Below are positions 54,690-64,000 of a stretch of DNA of 64,000 nucleotides, one piece after another. This DNA is from Rhineura floridana (taxonomy: Eukaryota > Chordata > Lepidosauria > Squamata > Rhineuridae), in contig NC_084487.1 in NCBI RefSeq assembly GCF_030035675.1, positions 62,013,486 to 62,077,485 on the forward strand. The letters are read 5' to 3'. The translations under genes were made by a program, and so were the position numbers. The notes beneath the pieces were generated by a model. The model was not told where the DNA came from and searched no databases. It saw only the letters and a program-made list of their open reading frames with translations. Each line of letters starts with the position of its first letter. Positions within the stretch are counted from its first letter, which is position 1.

Positions 54690-54870
54690 GCCATAGCTCA
54701 GTGGTGGAGCACCTGCCCTCCATGCAGAAGGTCCCAGGTTCAATCCCTGGGATCTCCATGTAGGACCAAAAAAACACCCCTATCTATAACCTTAGACAGC
54801 CACTGCCAATCATTGTAGGCGATACTGAGCTAGATGGACCCATGGCCTGACTCAGTATAAGCAGCACCAA
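54690..54870 (+). mobile_element. tRNA-Ala-type SINE
   Basis: gccatagctcagtggtggag (A-box), ccatgcagaaggtcccaggt, tcaatccctgggatctccat, then gatactgagctagatggacc and ctgactcagtataagcagca. Nearly full length. Confidence 0.9.
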
Positions 54871-54871
54871 A

Positions 54872-55162
54872 AAGCAATGCTCACCCATCCTCCAGTCAGT
54901 CGCATCATGGTTTCTTAATGGGAGGGGGAAGGGTGAGGTAGCAGTTAGACCAGTGTGGTATAAATGCATCAACAGAAGTGCCAGATTGATTTTGCCATCA
55001 CCTCACCCGTCCCCCTGTACCTCCCAGTAAGCAGCAGCAATGCACCTGACTGGAGGTCAGATGAGTTGTGATGGCCCTCTACACCATCTGTTACTGCGTA
55101 AGGCCAGTTGCTATGATGGTCCATATGTGGAAATCACCAAAACACCCTTACCAGACTCAACA
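54872..55162. other. No feature recognised
   Basis: Unique-looking, about 290 bp. Confidence 0.4.
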
Positions 55163-55170
55163 CTCTACAT

Positions 55171-55466
55171 CAGGGGTTGGGGATCTCAGGCTTGGGGGCC
55201 AAATGTCTCTGACTCTCTCTATGCCCTTCAGAATTCTTCCCAGGCTACACCCCTCATTGGCCTTGCTTCACACCTGGCTGGAAAGTGTCCTTGCTTCTTT
55301 TGGCATGTGAGTATGGGTAGCAACTAGTCTACTGTACAAACAAAAAATTCACATCCACTGTTCTATCCACTTTTGCCTCTGGCCATACGCATTGATTGCA
55401 TGTTGCCCTGCAAAGGTTGCCCAGAAATGAATGCGACCCTTGGGCTGAAAAAGTTCCTCACACCTG
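55171..55466. mobile_element. hAT-D relative
   Basis: Starts caggggttggggatctcagg and ends ctgaaaaagttcctcacacctg-type sequence. The inverse of the right end (agcccaagggtcgcattcat, then gggcaacctttgcagggcaa) matches the left end of the element at 10159. Flanks ctctacat and tcctacac match at 5 of 8. Confidence 0.6.
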
Positions 55467-55469
55467 TCC

Positions 55470-55815
55470 TACACATGGGTGTAGCATTTAAAAGACTTTG
55501 GACAAGATACTCCACACAGACTGGTAAAACAATGCAGTGGCTGCAGTAACATACGATGTTGGCATGTGCTTGCTCCATATGTATGGGCTGAGATCAGAGA
55601 ACACTAAATGAAGCACCAACATAGGTGAGTGCTTTTTAATGTCACCAACATTGCAACCATCATCAGCATTGCAGCCATCATGTTTAAACTTGCTCACGGT
55701 CAAAGATTCCTTTCCCTAGTCAAAGAGTCCTTGCCTGCACTCCACCAGAGTGACTCTAGCTTATTCTATTGCAATAAATGCACAAATGCATGCATTAACC
55801 ATATGCTACCTTTCC
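55470..55815. other. No feature recognised
   Basis: Unique-looking. Confidence 0.4.
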
Positions 55816-55819
55816 AAGA

Positions 55820-56690
55820 TCGAGGCGGTTTAGCATAAATATATAAAATTACAGTTAAATGCAATAAAATATACATCTATAGTGGACACAAGGTCTGAAT
55901 GCTCTATAAGGGAGGAGCTGATCTTTGTAAGGAAGTCAGTCCAGAGCCTCAAGTCCTACTCACCATAGATTCCAGATGCAGAGATACAAAAAGACAGAAC
56001 TGGATGTCATCAGCAATTTCATATAAATGTTAAACAGCATTTGGTAATAACACTGAGCCTCAAAGGACACCCTGGGTCAGTTGCTATGGTGATGAAATGG
56101 GTTCACTAATGACCATATTCTGTATGCAGACAGATACAAATTATTTAAACTATCGCATACCTGCTTTAAACACCATGATCTGATGTCAAAGTGAATCTAA
56201 ATAATTGTATGGTTTACAGTAGGGCTAGCTAACATGGTGCCCTCCTGATGTTATATTCAACTTCCAGCAGCCCCAGGCAGCATGGCTAATGGTCAGGGAT
56301 TGTGGGAGCTGTAGTTCAACAACATCTAGAGGGCACTGCATTGGCTACCCCAGGTCTATGGTGCCAAAAGTTGGCAAAAAGTGTAACAGAATTTTCAGGG
56401 AGATATTCTTTCTGTCAGCCTCCAGACACAGAGCATCGACTGAGACTAGTAACATAATCTCAGCCCTGTAACTAGATCAGTTTCAATTCCAAACCAAACT
56501 GGAAAAGGCAAGAGACGAAAGGGTCATCTAGAAATGGTTGAAATTTATCTGCTACCATATATTCAGTCACCTTCCCCAACAAAGTTGGATACTAGTCTAA
56601 AGTTGGCTGGCCTATCTTTTCATAATGGTAATGTTTTAAGGAGTAGATGCATAATCACCTTTTGAACTAGAGGTAGTTTTAAGTAGAGAC
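55820..56690 (-). mobile_element. Old L2-like LINE, 3' non-coding part
   Basis: Decayed minus-strand LINE features: cactgagcctcaaaggacac and cagaactggatgtcatcagc, then, beyond a MITE at 56220, ttggatactagtctaaagtt and acctagag-type remnants. It reads like the other L2-type 3' regions but is heavily diverged, so the call is tentative. Confidence 0.45.
56220..56353. mobile_element. Palindromic hAT MITE (16437-like)
   Basis: tagggctagctaacatggtg pairs with gcattggctaccccag. Core agctgtagttcaacaacatc. Flanks gtttacag and gtctatgg differ only by three transitions, consistent with an old 8-bp target repeat. Confidence 0.75.
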
Positions 56691-56935
56691 CTCATCCCAA
56701 TCTGTGTCTGTGTTGGAATTACTTTTTAATATGTTTTTAAAGCTTTTTTTTTCTTTTTATAAAAACAAAGATATTTTTTAAAGATGTTTTGTTTTAATAT
56801 GTTTTTAAGGATGTTTTGCTGTAATATATTTTAAAGTCTGTTTTTATAATATTTTAGAGTGTTTTTAGTGCTTTTGTTTGCCGCCCTGGGCTCCTACTGG
56901 GAGGAAGGGTGGAATATAAACCTAATAAATAATAG
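56691..56935 (+). mobile_element. L2 LINE 3' end
   Basis: tcccaatctgtgtctgtgtt, T/A-rich UTR, ccgccctgggctcctactgg, gaggaagggtggaatataaa and tail. Only non-coding 3' sequence. Confidence 0.85.
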
Positions 56936-56939
56936 TGTT

Positions 56940-57900
56940 CTGCCCTCTTCCAAAAAAAAAGGCATAATTGGCCCTAGCCAATAGCCCTCAAAGCTCACCC
57001 TGGTTGGCCTTAACTAACCATGAGGACATCAAAAAGTCCCCATGAGCACTTTTTTGGGTCCAGGGTCCCAGCAGGGTCCCAATGTCTCCAGTATCCTACA
57101 AGCCAATCAGCATGAAAGGGGAGTGTGTTAGCCACTGAGAAGAGTCTTCTAACATGCTTCCTTGTCCTTTCCTGCAAATTGGAGCAAATCAGAGTGAAAG
57201 GAGGTGAGTCAAACACTGAGAAGACTCTTCTCAGTAGTTAACACTCTCCTCTTTCATGCTTGTTGATTCCTAGGCATTATCAAGGATCTCATCCTCAACT
57301 CACAGCAAAAAAATTGGGCAGGGGACATGGCTGTGATTAACATGAAGGGACCCTGCACTTCTGAATTTGCCACGACACTACTGTCCCTATGTCTCCAACT
57401 TCCTATGAGTCAATCAGCATGAAAGGGGAATGTGTTAGCCATTGAGAAGAGTCTTCTCACATGCTTCCTTATCCTTTCCTGCTGATTGGAGCCAAACAGA
57501 GTGAAAGGAGTTCATATTAATTCCTACTTCAAAAAGCCAAGCTATGGGTAGGGAGAATTCTGTAATTGCAGAAGACACTGCGTCCTGATGATAGCATCTC
57601 ATCTGCATCATCAAGCAGTTCTGTAGCAGCAGCACATAAACATGTAGACACGGAATTCAGTAATTCAAACAATATTTCTGACAGTAAGAAAGGAATATCA
57701 CATGGTGACAGTGATAGAGAAGCAGAAAGCAGCATTCAAGCCTGGCCAGATTATTCTATATTCGTAGAAGGGGGTGTGCTCTGTGAGGAGTGTGTCGCTG
57801 TGACCATCATGAAGGGACCCCACACTTCTGAATTTACCACTGCACCACTGCCATTGCCATTCCTGAAGCCCCCATATGTTGGAGGATGAATGTTTAGAGT
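56940..57900. repeat. Unclassified region with a module in plus/minus/plus order
   Basis: A 60-100-bp module (caatcagcatgaaaggggag, then ctgagaagagtcttct) occurs forward at about 57095, inverted at about 57218-57280 and forward at about 57400. A second pair, gggaccctgcacttctgaat and gggaccccacacttctgaat, lies at 57348 and 57815. An open plus frame at 57566-57889 (ISSASSSSSVAAAHKHVDTE, then ISDSKKGISHGDSDREAESS) is hydrophilic and Ser-rich with no known domain. It looks like a decayed DNA transposon interior, but I cannot name it. Confidence 0.45.
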
Positions 57901-58084
57901 AGGGAGTCTGGTAGTGAAGTGGGCTCCCCGCACACTGTAAAAGCCATGATTCCAAACCGTGTAGAAAGCCTACTATAATACAGCAGGCTCCTCGCTGCAG
58001 ATATTCTGCTTCCAACATGGGACTGCAAGAATGTCCTCACTGTCCTGCTCATCTATGGTAATCATGCAGGAGGGGAGAGAGAAT

Positions 58085-58612
58085 GAACAGAGATATTGAG
58101 CAAGTGGGTACACAGCCTGGGGGTGCACCTGGATCCACCAGGCCCAGGTGTCCTCAGTGGCTGGGAGAGCCTTTTATCAGCTGCGGCCTTTCTGAATCAG
58201 GGTCAGAATAGCCTGGTCACTGTCATCCATGTGCTGGTAACCTCCAGACTGGGTCACTGCAACATAACCAACCCATCAGTGCATTCTGCAGCAGGGGGCA
58301 TCCTCTCTTTGGAATTCTTTTGCCATTATATATCAGACAGTAAAATGTAAATGTACTGCCTTCAAGTCGATTCCGCCTTATGGTGACCCTATGAATAGGG
58401 TTTTCATGAGGCTGAGAGGCAGTGACTGGCCCAAGGCCACCCATTGCGCTTCATGGCTGTGTGGGGATTCGAAACCTGGTCTCCCAGGTCGTAGTCCAAC
58501 ACCTTACCACTATGCCACACTGGCTCTCTATATCAGACAGGCACCTTCTTTATTGTATTTTCAGCACCTTCTAAAGACGTTCCTCTTTCAACAAGCCTTC
58601 TAAATAGAGCTC
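58085..58612 (+). mobile_element. L2 LINE fragment, interrupted by a SINE
   Basis: WVHSLGVHLDPPGPGVLSGW and LVTVIHVLVTSRLGHCN match the L2 region with [13 protein letters not shown]. The sequence then skips (internal deletion of the following roughly 100 residues) to the end codons (RLLKTFLFQQAF at 58568-58603). A SINE splits it at 58341. Confidence 0.82.
58341..58528 (-). mobile_element. Sauria SINE inserted into L2
   Basis: Minus-strand SINE: head agagccagtgtggcatagtg, body ctgggtggcc-type, BovB-like tail. The 12-bp target repeat tatatcagacag is exact at 58329-58340 and 58529-58540. Insertion dates after the L2 copy. Confidence 0.95.
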
Positions 58613-58614
58613 TT

Positions 58615-60330
58615 GAAAGTTATTAATTAATGAAATAAACAAATACACAAAATACTAGCATTAAACAGGAAGGAAAACTTCAAAGGAGGGTAGGATTTAA
58701 AGGAGGATTGGCAGCCTTTTTTCTTCCAAGAACCCTATTCCCTTGGGGATAATCTGTCAGAGGCTGCTTGCTAGCAGTGGGTGGGGTTGGATCTAAAGGT
58801 GGATGGGACTAGCCCATTTTCTCTCTCTTTTTGTCATTATTTTTCTCTTTCTCAACTACCTTTCCCCTATTTTTTTCCTCGCTTCCCACCGGCATGAAAT
58901 TAGGTGAAGGGCTTAATGAAACTAGGCTAAGGGCCTAATGCAGCTCTAGGGCCCCTCCTGATTTAAAAGAATAATATATCATAAATATCACTGATTCGTT
59001 CACATAATGTTTAAATGAAACTAAGTGCTGCATAGAGAATGAAAGAAAGACTAGCCTTTGCCAAAATACAGTAGATATAAACAAGGAACAGGGAAAAGGA
59101 AGGGAAGACTAGGCCCCTCTTGCCCTTCAATTCCAGTGCCTAGCGACCCTCTCATGCAGGAGCCATCTACAGGCAATTAAATTGGATGGGATGTTAATGA
59201 ATATGGGTGTTAATAATACCTCCATTTACTGATGGCACCTACATAAAAATGAAGGCAAATGTTTTAGAGTAATCACTCTTTGTGCTGTGTTTACATGCTT
59301 GCTGTCATCAGGGTATATCTACACATCTGCATATAATTGTGAATTGGCTTTGTGTGTCTGCTTGGCCTGTCAAATTCTCAACTGAGGTCTTTTGTTGTAC
59401 ATCCCATCCTTCCATGGAAAGCCAATGCAAAAGTACAGCCTTTACCTAAATTCATTCTGTCTTTCCTGTCCAAAGCTTTGCCTAATCTTGCCATCTGGAA
59501 GGAACCAAAATACATATTCCAAATGGGCACGGAAGCCGCTTTCTACTGCCACACAACCCCCACCCCACCCCGAATGCTGAATCAATGCAGCACAGAACTC
59601 CAGTTAACAGCTAATAGTTGTAGCAGGGAATGGTTGCCACAGTAAACACTGTAGAAATATGCCTACATTTCATATACATTCCAGGAGAAACTTCCCAGAC
59701 TGATTTGCCATGCTGTCATGTGTCACATCCCATTACCTTTGTGACTTTGTGTTATGATACATCAAGGATGTGACTAACATTAACCACATGTAACGTTGCA
59801 TAGTACCATCTTGTCTGCCAAGGAAATTTAGAGCAGCGTGTCTTTCAGAAAGCAGGGTTTCCATTAGAATTATTGGTTTCCGAGCTCGTGTGTGAGTGGG
59901 AGATTAACTCATCAGTTAACTCAGTTTCAAGTCACGTGTTCACATACAAAACCCGCAGCTTTTACCCTGCTAATTAACAGAGCACAAAGGAAAATCTGGG
60001 AGCCAGCTTGTTTCTGTTATATACAATATAGTACAAAATTGTTTTGTTTTTGTTTTTTACAGGGCTGTGTAGACCTTGGCACCCACTACCACTGCACTCT
60101 TAATGTTTGGAAATGCTTTCCAGGGACAAAGAATAAGCTAATTAGAAATCAGGATCCCAGGTAGATGAAATACAGAGTCATGCAGTCATTTCAGCTCATG
60201 ATCAATTTCGTATCTGTGCTCCAGACAAGACTGGTGACCAGGGGAGCAGCCCTTTGTGTATGGAAAGAAGCTTTGAATTTAAGCCACAACGCAAATGTAG
60301 AGTTGCTCAAACTGTGCCTATATATAGTTT
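58615..60330. other. No feature recognised
   Basis: About 1.7 kb, unique-looking. Frames at 59352-59645 and 59892-60164 carry no known domain and no splice-flanked exon that I can support. Confidence 0.4.
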
Positions 60331-60334
60331 TAGA

Positions 60335-60415
60335 ATTGGGGTTTTTTAAACTTGTAAACTGCTTAAAGGCCATTTTAGTAATTAAGTGGTATATAAATAA
60401 ATGAATAAATGTATT
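60335..60415 (+). mobile_element. LINE 3' tail
   Basis: ttgtaaactgcttaaaggcc, then aagtggtatataaataaatg, a LINE-type 3' end. No coding part. Confidence 0.5.
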
Positions 60416-60419
60416 ATTA

Positions 60420-61028
60420 ATAATAGGAACCTTGAAACATTTGCAAATGTATGCATGTCAAGAACAAAACTTTCTTTACTGTTACTTTATCCTGAACTTA
60501 TGACCATCCTGTACTGATTGATTCAGGTGACCATGAGTCTTGCAGAGAAGTTTAAGAAAGCTCTAAAAGAGAATATGACCATGCTTAGGGAGATGCCTAC
60601 TTGGCTCCATAAGAACTTTGGCGGTCTTCTCCTAAGATGGCCCAAGCAGAGGGTGCTTCTGGGCATTATTTAGGCTACTTGAATATGTTGATAGTGTAAT
60701 GTAACAACATTCATGAGTAGTTTGGCCCTGAATCATAGCAGCAACTTTAGGTTCCAGCTGCTTATGCACTCTAAAAATGGAGTTCAGGAATTAGGATTCA
60801 AAATAGAGCATGAAACAGAGAGTCACCAACAGTCTGAAATCTCACCTTGAAATGGTATTTCTTCTTCATTCACAATAATTAAGTTTTCATCTGACTGCAT
60901 TCTCATATATATCCTTATCTTGTAAAACAGTAGAAAAATAATCACTTTTAAGGGTGCAATTAAATATCATTCTTATCAGGGATATAGAACAAGGAAAGGG
61001 CTACACTCAGAAGCAAGCCTGCTACAGT
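60420..61028. other. No feature recognised
   Basis: AT-rich, unique-looking. Confidence 0.45.
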
Positions 61029-61032
61029 TGGA

Positions 61033-61355
61033 GGCCACATTCATACTGTACATTTATTCCACTGTAAACAGACATGGCTGCCCTCAAAGAATCCTGGGAA
61101 ATGTAGCTTGTGAAGGGTGCTGAGAGTTGTCAGTAGGCACCTGTTCCCCTTACAGAGCTACCACTGCCAGAGTGGTTTAATAGTCAGTCCCTCTTCCCAG
61201 AGAATTCTGGGAACTGTAGCTCTGTGAGAGGAATAGGGGGTCTCCTAACAACTCTCAGCACCCTTCACAAACTACATTTCCCAGGATTCTTTGGGGAAAC
61301 CATGACTGTTTAAAGTGTAATAATAGTGGAATAAATGTATGGTGTGAATGTGGCC
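61033..61355. mobile_element. Palindromic Harbinger-like MITE, best copy
   Basis: Starts ggccacattcatactgtaca and ends atggtgtgaatgtggcc. Long facing arms (aatcctgggaaatgtagctt and ctacatttcccaggattctt) and a second inner pair at cagagctaccactgccagag. The right flank is tta, the left gga, so one side of a TWA repeat may survive. Confidence 0.75.
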
Positions 61356-61359
61356 TTAG

Positions 61360-62740
61360 TCTTCAAAAAACAAATTCCAGAAGTAAGAATTCTATGAGCA
61401 GAGTCCTGTGACCCCAGTCTGTCTCATCTAGATTGCCATTTTCAAATCATGCTGTCTTAGAGTGCATCTAGGTGAATGCTTCCCACAGAGATTGTAGCTT
61501 CAACAAAAAGTTGGAGGAAAGTTATTGCATGTAAGAATGCCGGCTAATGTGAGCGGCTTACCGCTGCTATGCCTGATGTGTATCATTATAACATTTAGTT
61601 ACTAGGTGGCATTGGTCTTAGTTGTCAAATTAGGAGATTCTTTTTATTATTGTTGGGCAGAGATAGTTTTTGTTTAAAAACCTTCCATGACAACTGGTTT
61701 TGCATCACAGTTTTCTGCCACTCATAATTTTTGGATTTTGGAATCAATTATACTTATTCACCACATCCGTCACTTACAAAACACATTTAGAAACACCCTT
61801 CACAAGAGATTCAGTTTTCTAGGATGCAAGCCTGCAATATGGCATGTATAATATGTATATAATGAACTAAACTCAAAAGGTCAATGGCCAAAATCCAAAA
61901 CTGGGCATGTTTTGGTATAGACTTCATTTGAATATGGTGACTGGGTACTTCACTGAGCTCAACAGTGAGCCCTTCATGGGCTGTGTTACTGATCTCACAT
62001 ACTCACCATGCCATTACAAGTGATCTGGGCCTGAACATCTCCAAAGACAGTTTCAAACCCAACTTGGGCATCATATTAAATGGGCTCAACCTTTTGTAGA
62101 ATGCATCCAAGGTCAAATTCTTCATCATCCCCTCATTTTTTCAACCAATTTTTTTCCAGGGTTGCCAGTCTTCCAAAATGTCTTTGTTTTCCAAGGAACA
62201 CAGGAGACTTTATGGTGAGCATGTCTCTCATGTTTCTTTAATAGCTCAAAGCAGCTTGGTATTATGAAGGAATGCCTTCTGTCATATATTGCCAACATTC
62301 CTAAAGATCTTCAGTTGAAGCTCTGTTGAAGATACTCCTCCCATTTGAAATACAACTGGTATACCGGATGGTCATTAAGTGCAAAGTCATCTGGACTCTA
62401 CTCTGCTGAGGGAAACTTCTGTTATTTAGGAAATTGGCAAAGATTATGCTATTTATGAGGGCTTTTTATTAGTCTTGTGCCAAAAAATTCTCCCAGTTTC
62501 CCCCAACTATTCTCCATCAGTTAATGAGAAAAATTGTATGAGAAAATTATCAAAGGGGAGAGAAAATGGTGCAATTCTCAAGGGTGGGATGCAGGGTTTT
62601 TTTTGGAGGGGGTCACATTTACAGTCAAAGAAGAGAAGAGAGGAAAGGGAGGAAGGAGGTGTGGCAGATAAGCTCCCTAAGACATATCAGTCTGCGATGG
62701 AAGGAAGTCAGTCAGAGCATCACAGGTAAAGGTAGCCAAG
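61360..62740. other. No feature recognised
   Basis: AT-rich, unique-looking. A purine-rich stretch lies at 62625-62660. The frame at 62475-62729 has no known domain. Confidence 0.45.
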
Positions 62741-62744
62741 CCTA

Positions 62745-63035
62745 GCCATTTGGAGGACCCTAACTATCTCCCTTCTGAAACATAAACAAAAGAACAAAAC
62801 AGGAGTTGTTTTTGCCCCACTTCCAACACATGTCACCTCTGACTTGCTTTTTCTCTAAACTAAAAAGCCCCAAATGCTGCAACCTTTCCTCATAGGGGAG
62901 TCGCTCCATCCCCTTCATCATTCTGCTTGCCATTTTCTGAACCTATTCCAACTCTAAAATATTATTTTTGAGGTGAGGCAACCAGAACTCTACACAATAT
63001 TCCAAATGCAGCCGCACCATAAATTTCTACTAAAC
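62745..63035 (-). mobile_element. CR1 LINE, C-terminal part, decayed
   Basis: The inverse of ctaaaaagccccaaatgctg, cctttcctcataggggagtc and ttcatcattctgcttgccat corresponds to the CR1 protein region readable at 43380-43560 (EYCVQFWLPHF to FSLEKSQVRGE). Heavily broken. Confidence 0.75.
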
Positions 63036-63186
63036 CTGAACTAGGCTGCTACTTCCAGATGTGGTGAAGAATGCTGTCCAATCACCAGTATTGAAATGGG
63101 ATTCAACTGCCAGTCTGTTTGCCTTCTGTGCATGGGAATTGGGGGGATTTGCCACTTCAGGCAGCAAAATGTATTTCGTTGTCCTT

Positions 63187-63187
<1 letters not shown>

Positions 63188-63228
<41 letters not shown>

Positions 63229-63253
63229 CCTCCCCCTCTCTCTCTCTCTCTCT
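63188..63253 (+). repeat. (TC)n microsatellite
   Basis: tc run with a short C-rich interruption (ccccctccccctc) at 63226-63238. Confidence 0.95.
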
Positions 63254-63254
63254 T

Positions 63255-64000
63255 TATTATTTGATTTATATCCCACCCTTCCTCCCAGCAGAAGCCCAGG
63301 GCGGCAAACAAAAGCATTAAAAATTCATTAAAACATCATAAAAACAGACTTTAAAATACATTAAAACAAAACATCTTAAAAACATTTTTAAAAGCTTCCA
63401 AGACATCTTTTTTTAAAAAAAGGTTAAAAACATACTGTTTTTTAAAACAGGTTTAAAAACATATTGCTCTTTTTTTAAAAAAGGTTTAAAAACATATTAA
63501 AAATCAATTCCAACACAGATGCAGACAGGGATAAGGTCTCAACTTAAAAGGTTTGTTGAAAGAGGAAGGTCTTTAATAGGCACCAAAAAGATAACAGTGA
63601 TGGCTCCTGTCTAATATTTCAGGGGAGGGAATTCCACAGGGTAGGTACCACCACACTAAAGGTCCAATGTGTATGGAACAGACCTCCTGATAAGATGGTA
63701 TCTACAGGAGGCCCTCACCTGCAGAGTGCAGTGATCGACTGGGTATATAAGGGATGATGGTCTTTCAGGTATCCCAGTCCCAAACTATACAGGGCTTTCT
63801 ACATCAAAACCAGAACCTTGAACTTGGCCCGGTAGCAAATGAGCAGCCAGTGCAATTCTTTCATCAGCGGAGTGACATGTTGGCGATACCCTGCCCCAGT
63901 GAGCAGTCTCACTGCCACATTTTGCACCAGCTGCAGCTTCTGGACCAACCTCAAGGGCAGCCCCACACAGAGCGCATTACAGTAATCCAGCCTGGAGGTT
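63255..64000 (-). mobile_element. L2 LINE 3' end, runs off the window
   Basis: Inverted tail (atatcccacccttcctccca), cagggcggcaaacaaaagca, UTR, then the reverse complement of C-terminal codons (tttgttgaaagaggaaggtc; cagtgcaattctttcatcag; ccacattttgcaccagctgc). Closely parallels 32396-33008 but with more breaks; extends further 5', to the end of the window. Confidence 0.88.

Noticed and set aside
1-64000. Endogenous retroviruses, LTR elements or Polintons
   Set aside because: I found no paired long terminal repeats, primer-binding sites, or gag, protease, integrase, capsid or envelope motifs.

Overview
The window is a gene-poor stretch of vertebrate nuclear DNA, almost certainly from a squamate reptile. 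The evidence is the repeat set: tRNA-headed SINEs ending in a BovB-type tail (Sauria SINE type), a 5S rRNA-headed relative with the same tail, BovB (RTE) LINE ends, CR1 and L2 LINE pieces, a tRNA-Ala-like SINE, and many palindromic hAT and Harbinger-like non-autonomous DNA transposons. I recognise no intact host protein gene, functional RNA gene or CRISPR array, and no retroviral, LTR or Polinton element. The DNA is best read as intergenic or deep-intronic.

Region by region. 489-10059 is a stack of hAT transposons: an outer element (hAT-A) holds a second (hAT-B, 852-9878), which holds a third (hAT-C, 4355-9076), which holds a short hAT MITE (8266-8381). The three inner levels have exact 8-bp target-site duplications (TSDs). 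Inside the stack are CR1, BovB and SINE pieces, a pair of inverted GA/CT arms and a 32-bp minisatellite. 10159-13045 is bracketed by long inverted termini of another hAT-like family (hAT-D) and holds the 5S-headed SINE. 13-24 kb holds MITEs, CR1, L2 and SINE copies, one coding-like polyQ fragment (16850-17130, minus) and one copy of an unclassified dispersed repeat. 24731-25738 is a nearly uninterrupted hAT-B copy. 25995-26325 is a BovB LINE whose two ends are fused. 28045-29260 is the 3' part of a LINE of uncertain clade. 29462-30015 is a clean hAT-A copy.

31-47 kb contains a short near-perfect hairpin, head-to-head L2 copies, a duplicated purine-rich unit, a second nested hAT (42635-44282) and a Harbinger-like element with TTA repeats (46337-46981). 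48-55 kb is mostly single-copy-looking AT-rich sequence with scattered MITEs and SINEs. 55-58.6 kb returns to LINEs, a module present in plus/minus/plus orientation, and an L2 interrupted by a SINE with a 12-bp TSD. 58.6-62.7 kb is mostly unrecognised, and the window ends inside a minus-strand L2.

No genes act together here. The interest lies in transposon architecture and insertion order. Family names come from sequence features I know, not from a database search. Names such as hAT-A, B, C and D are local labels.
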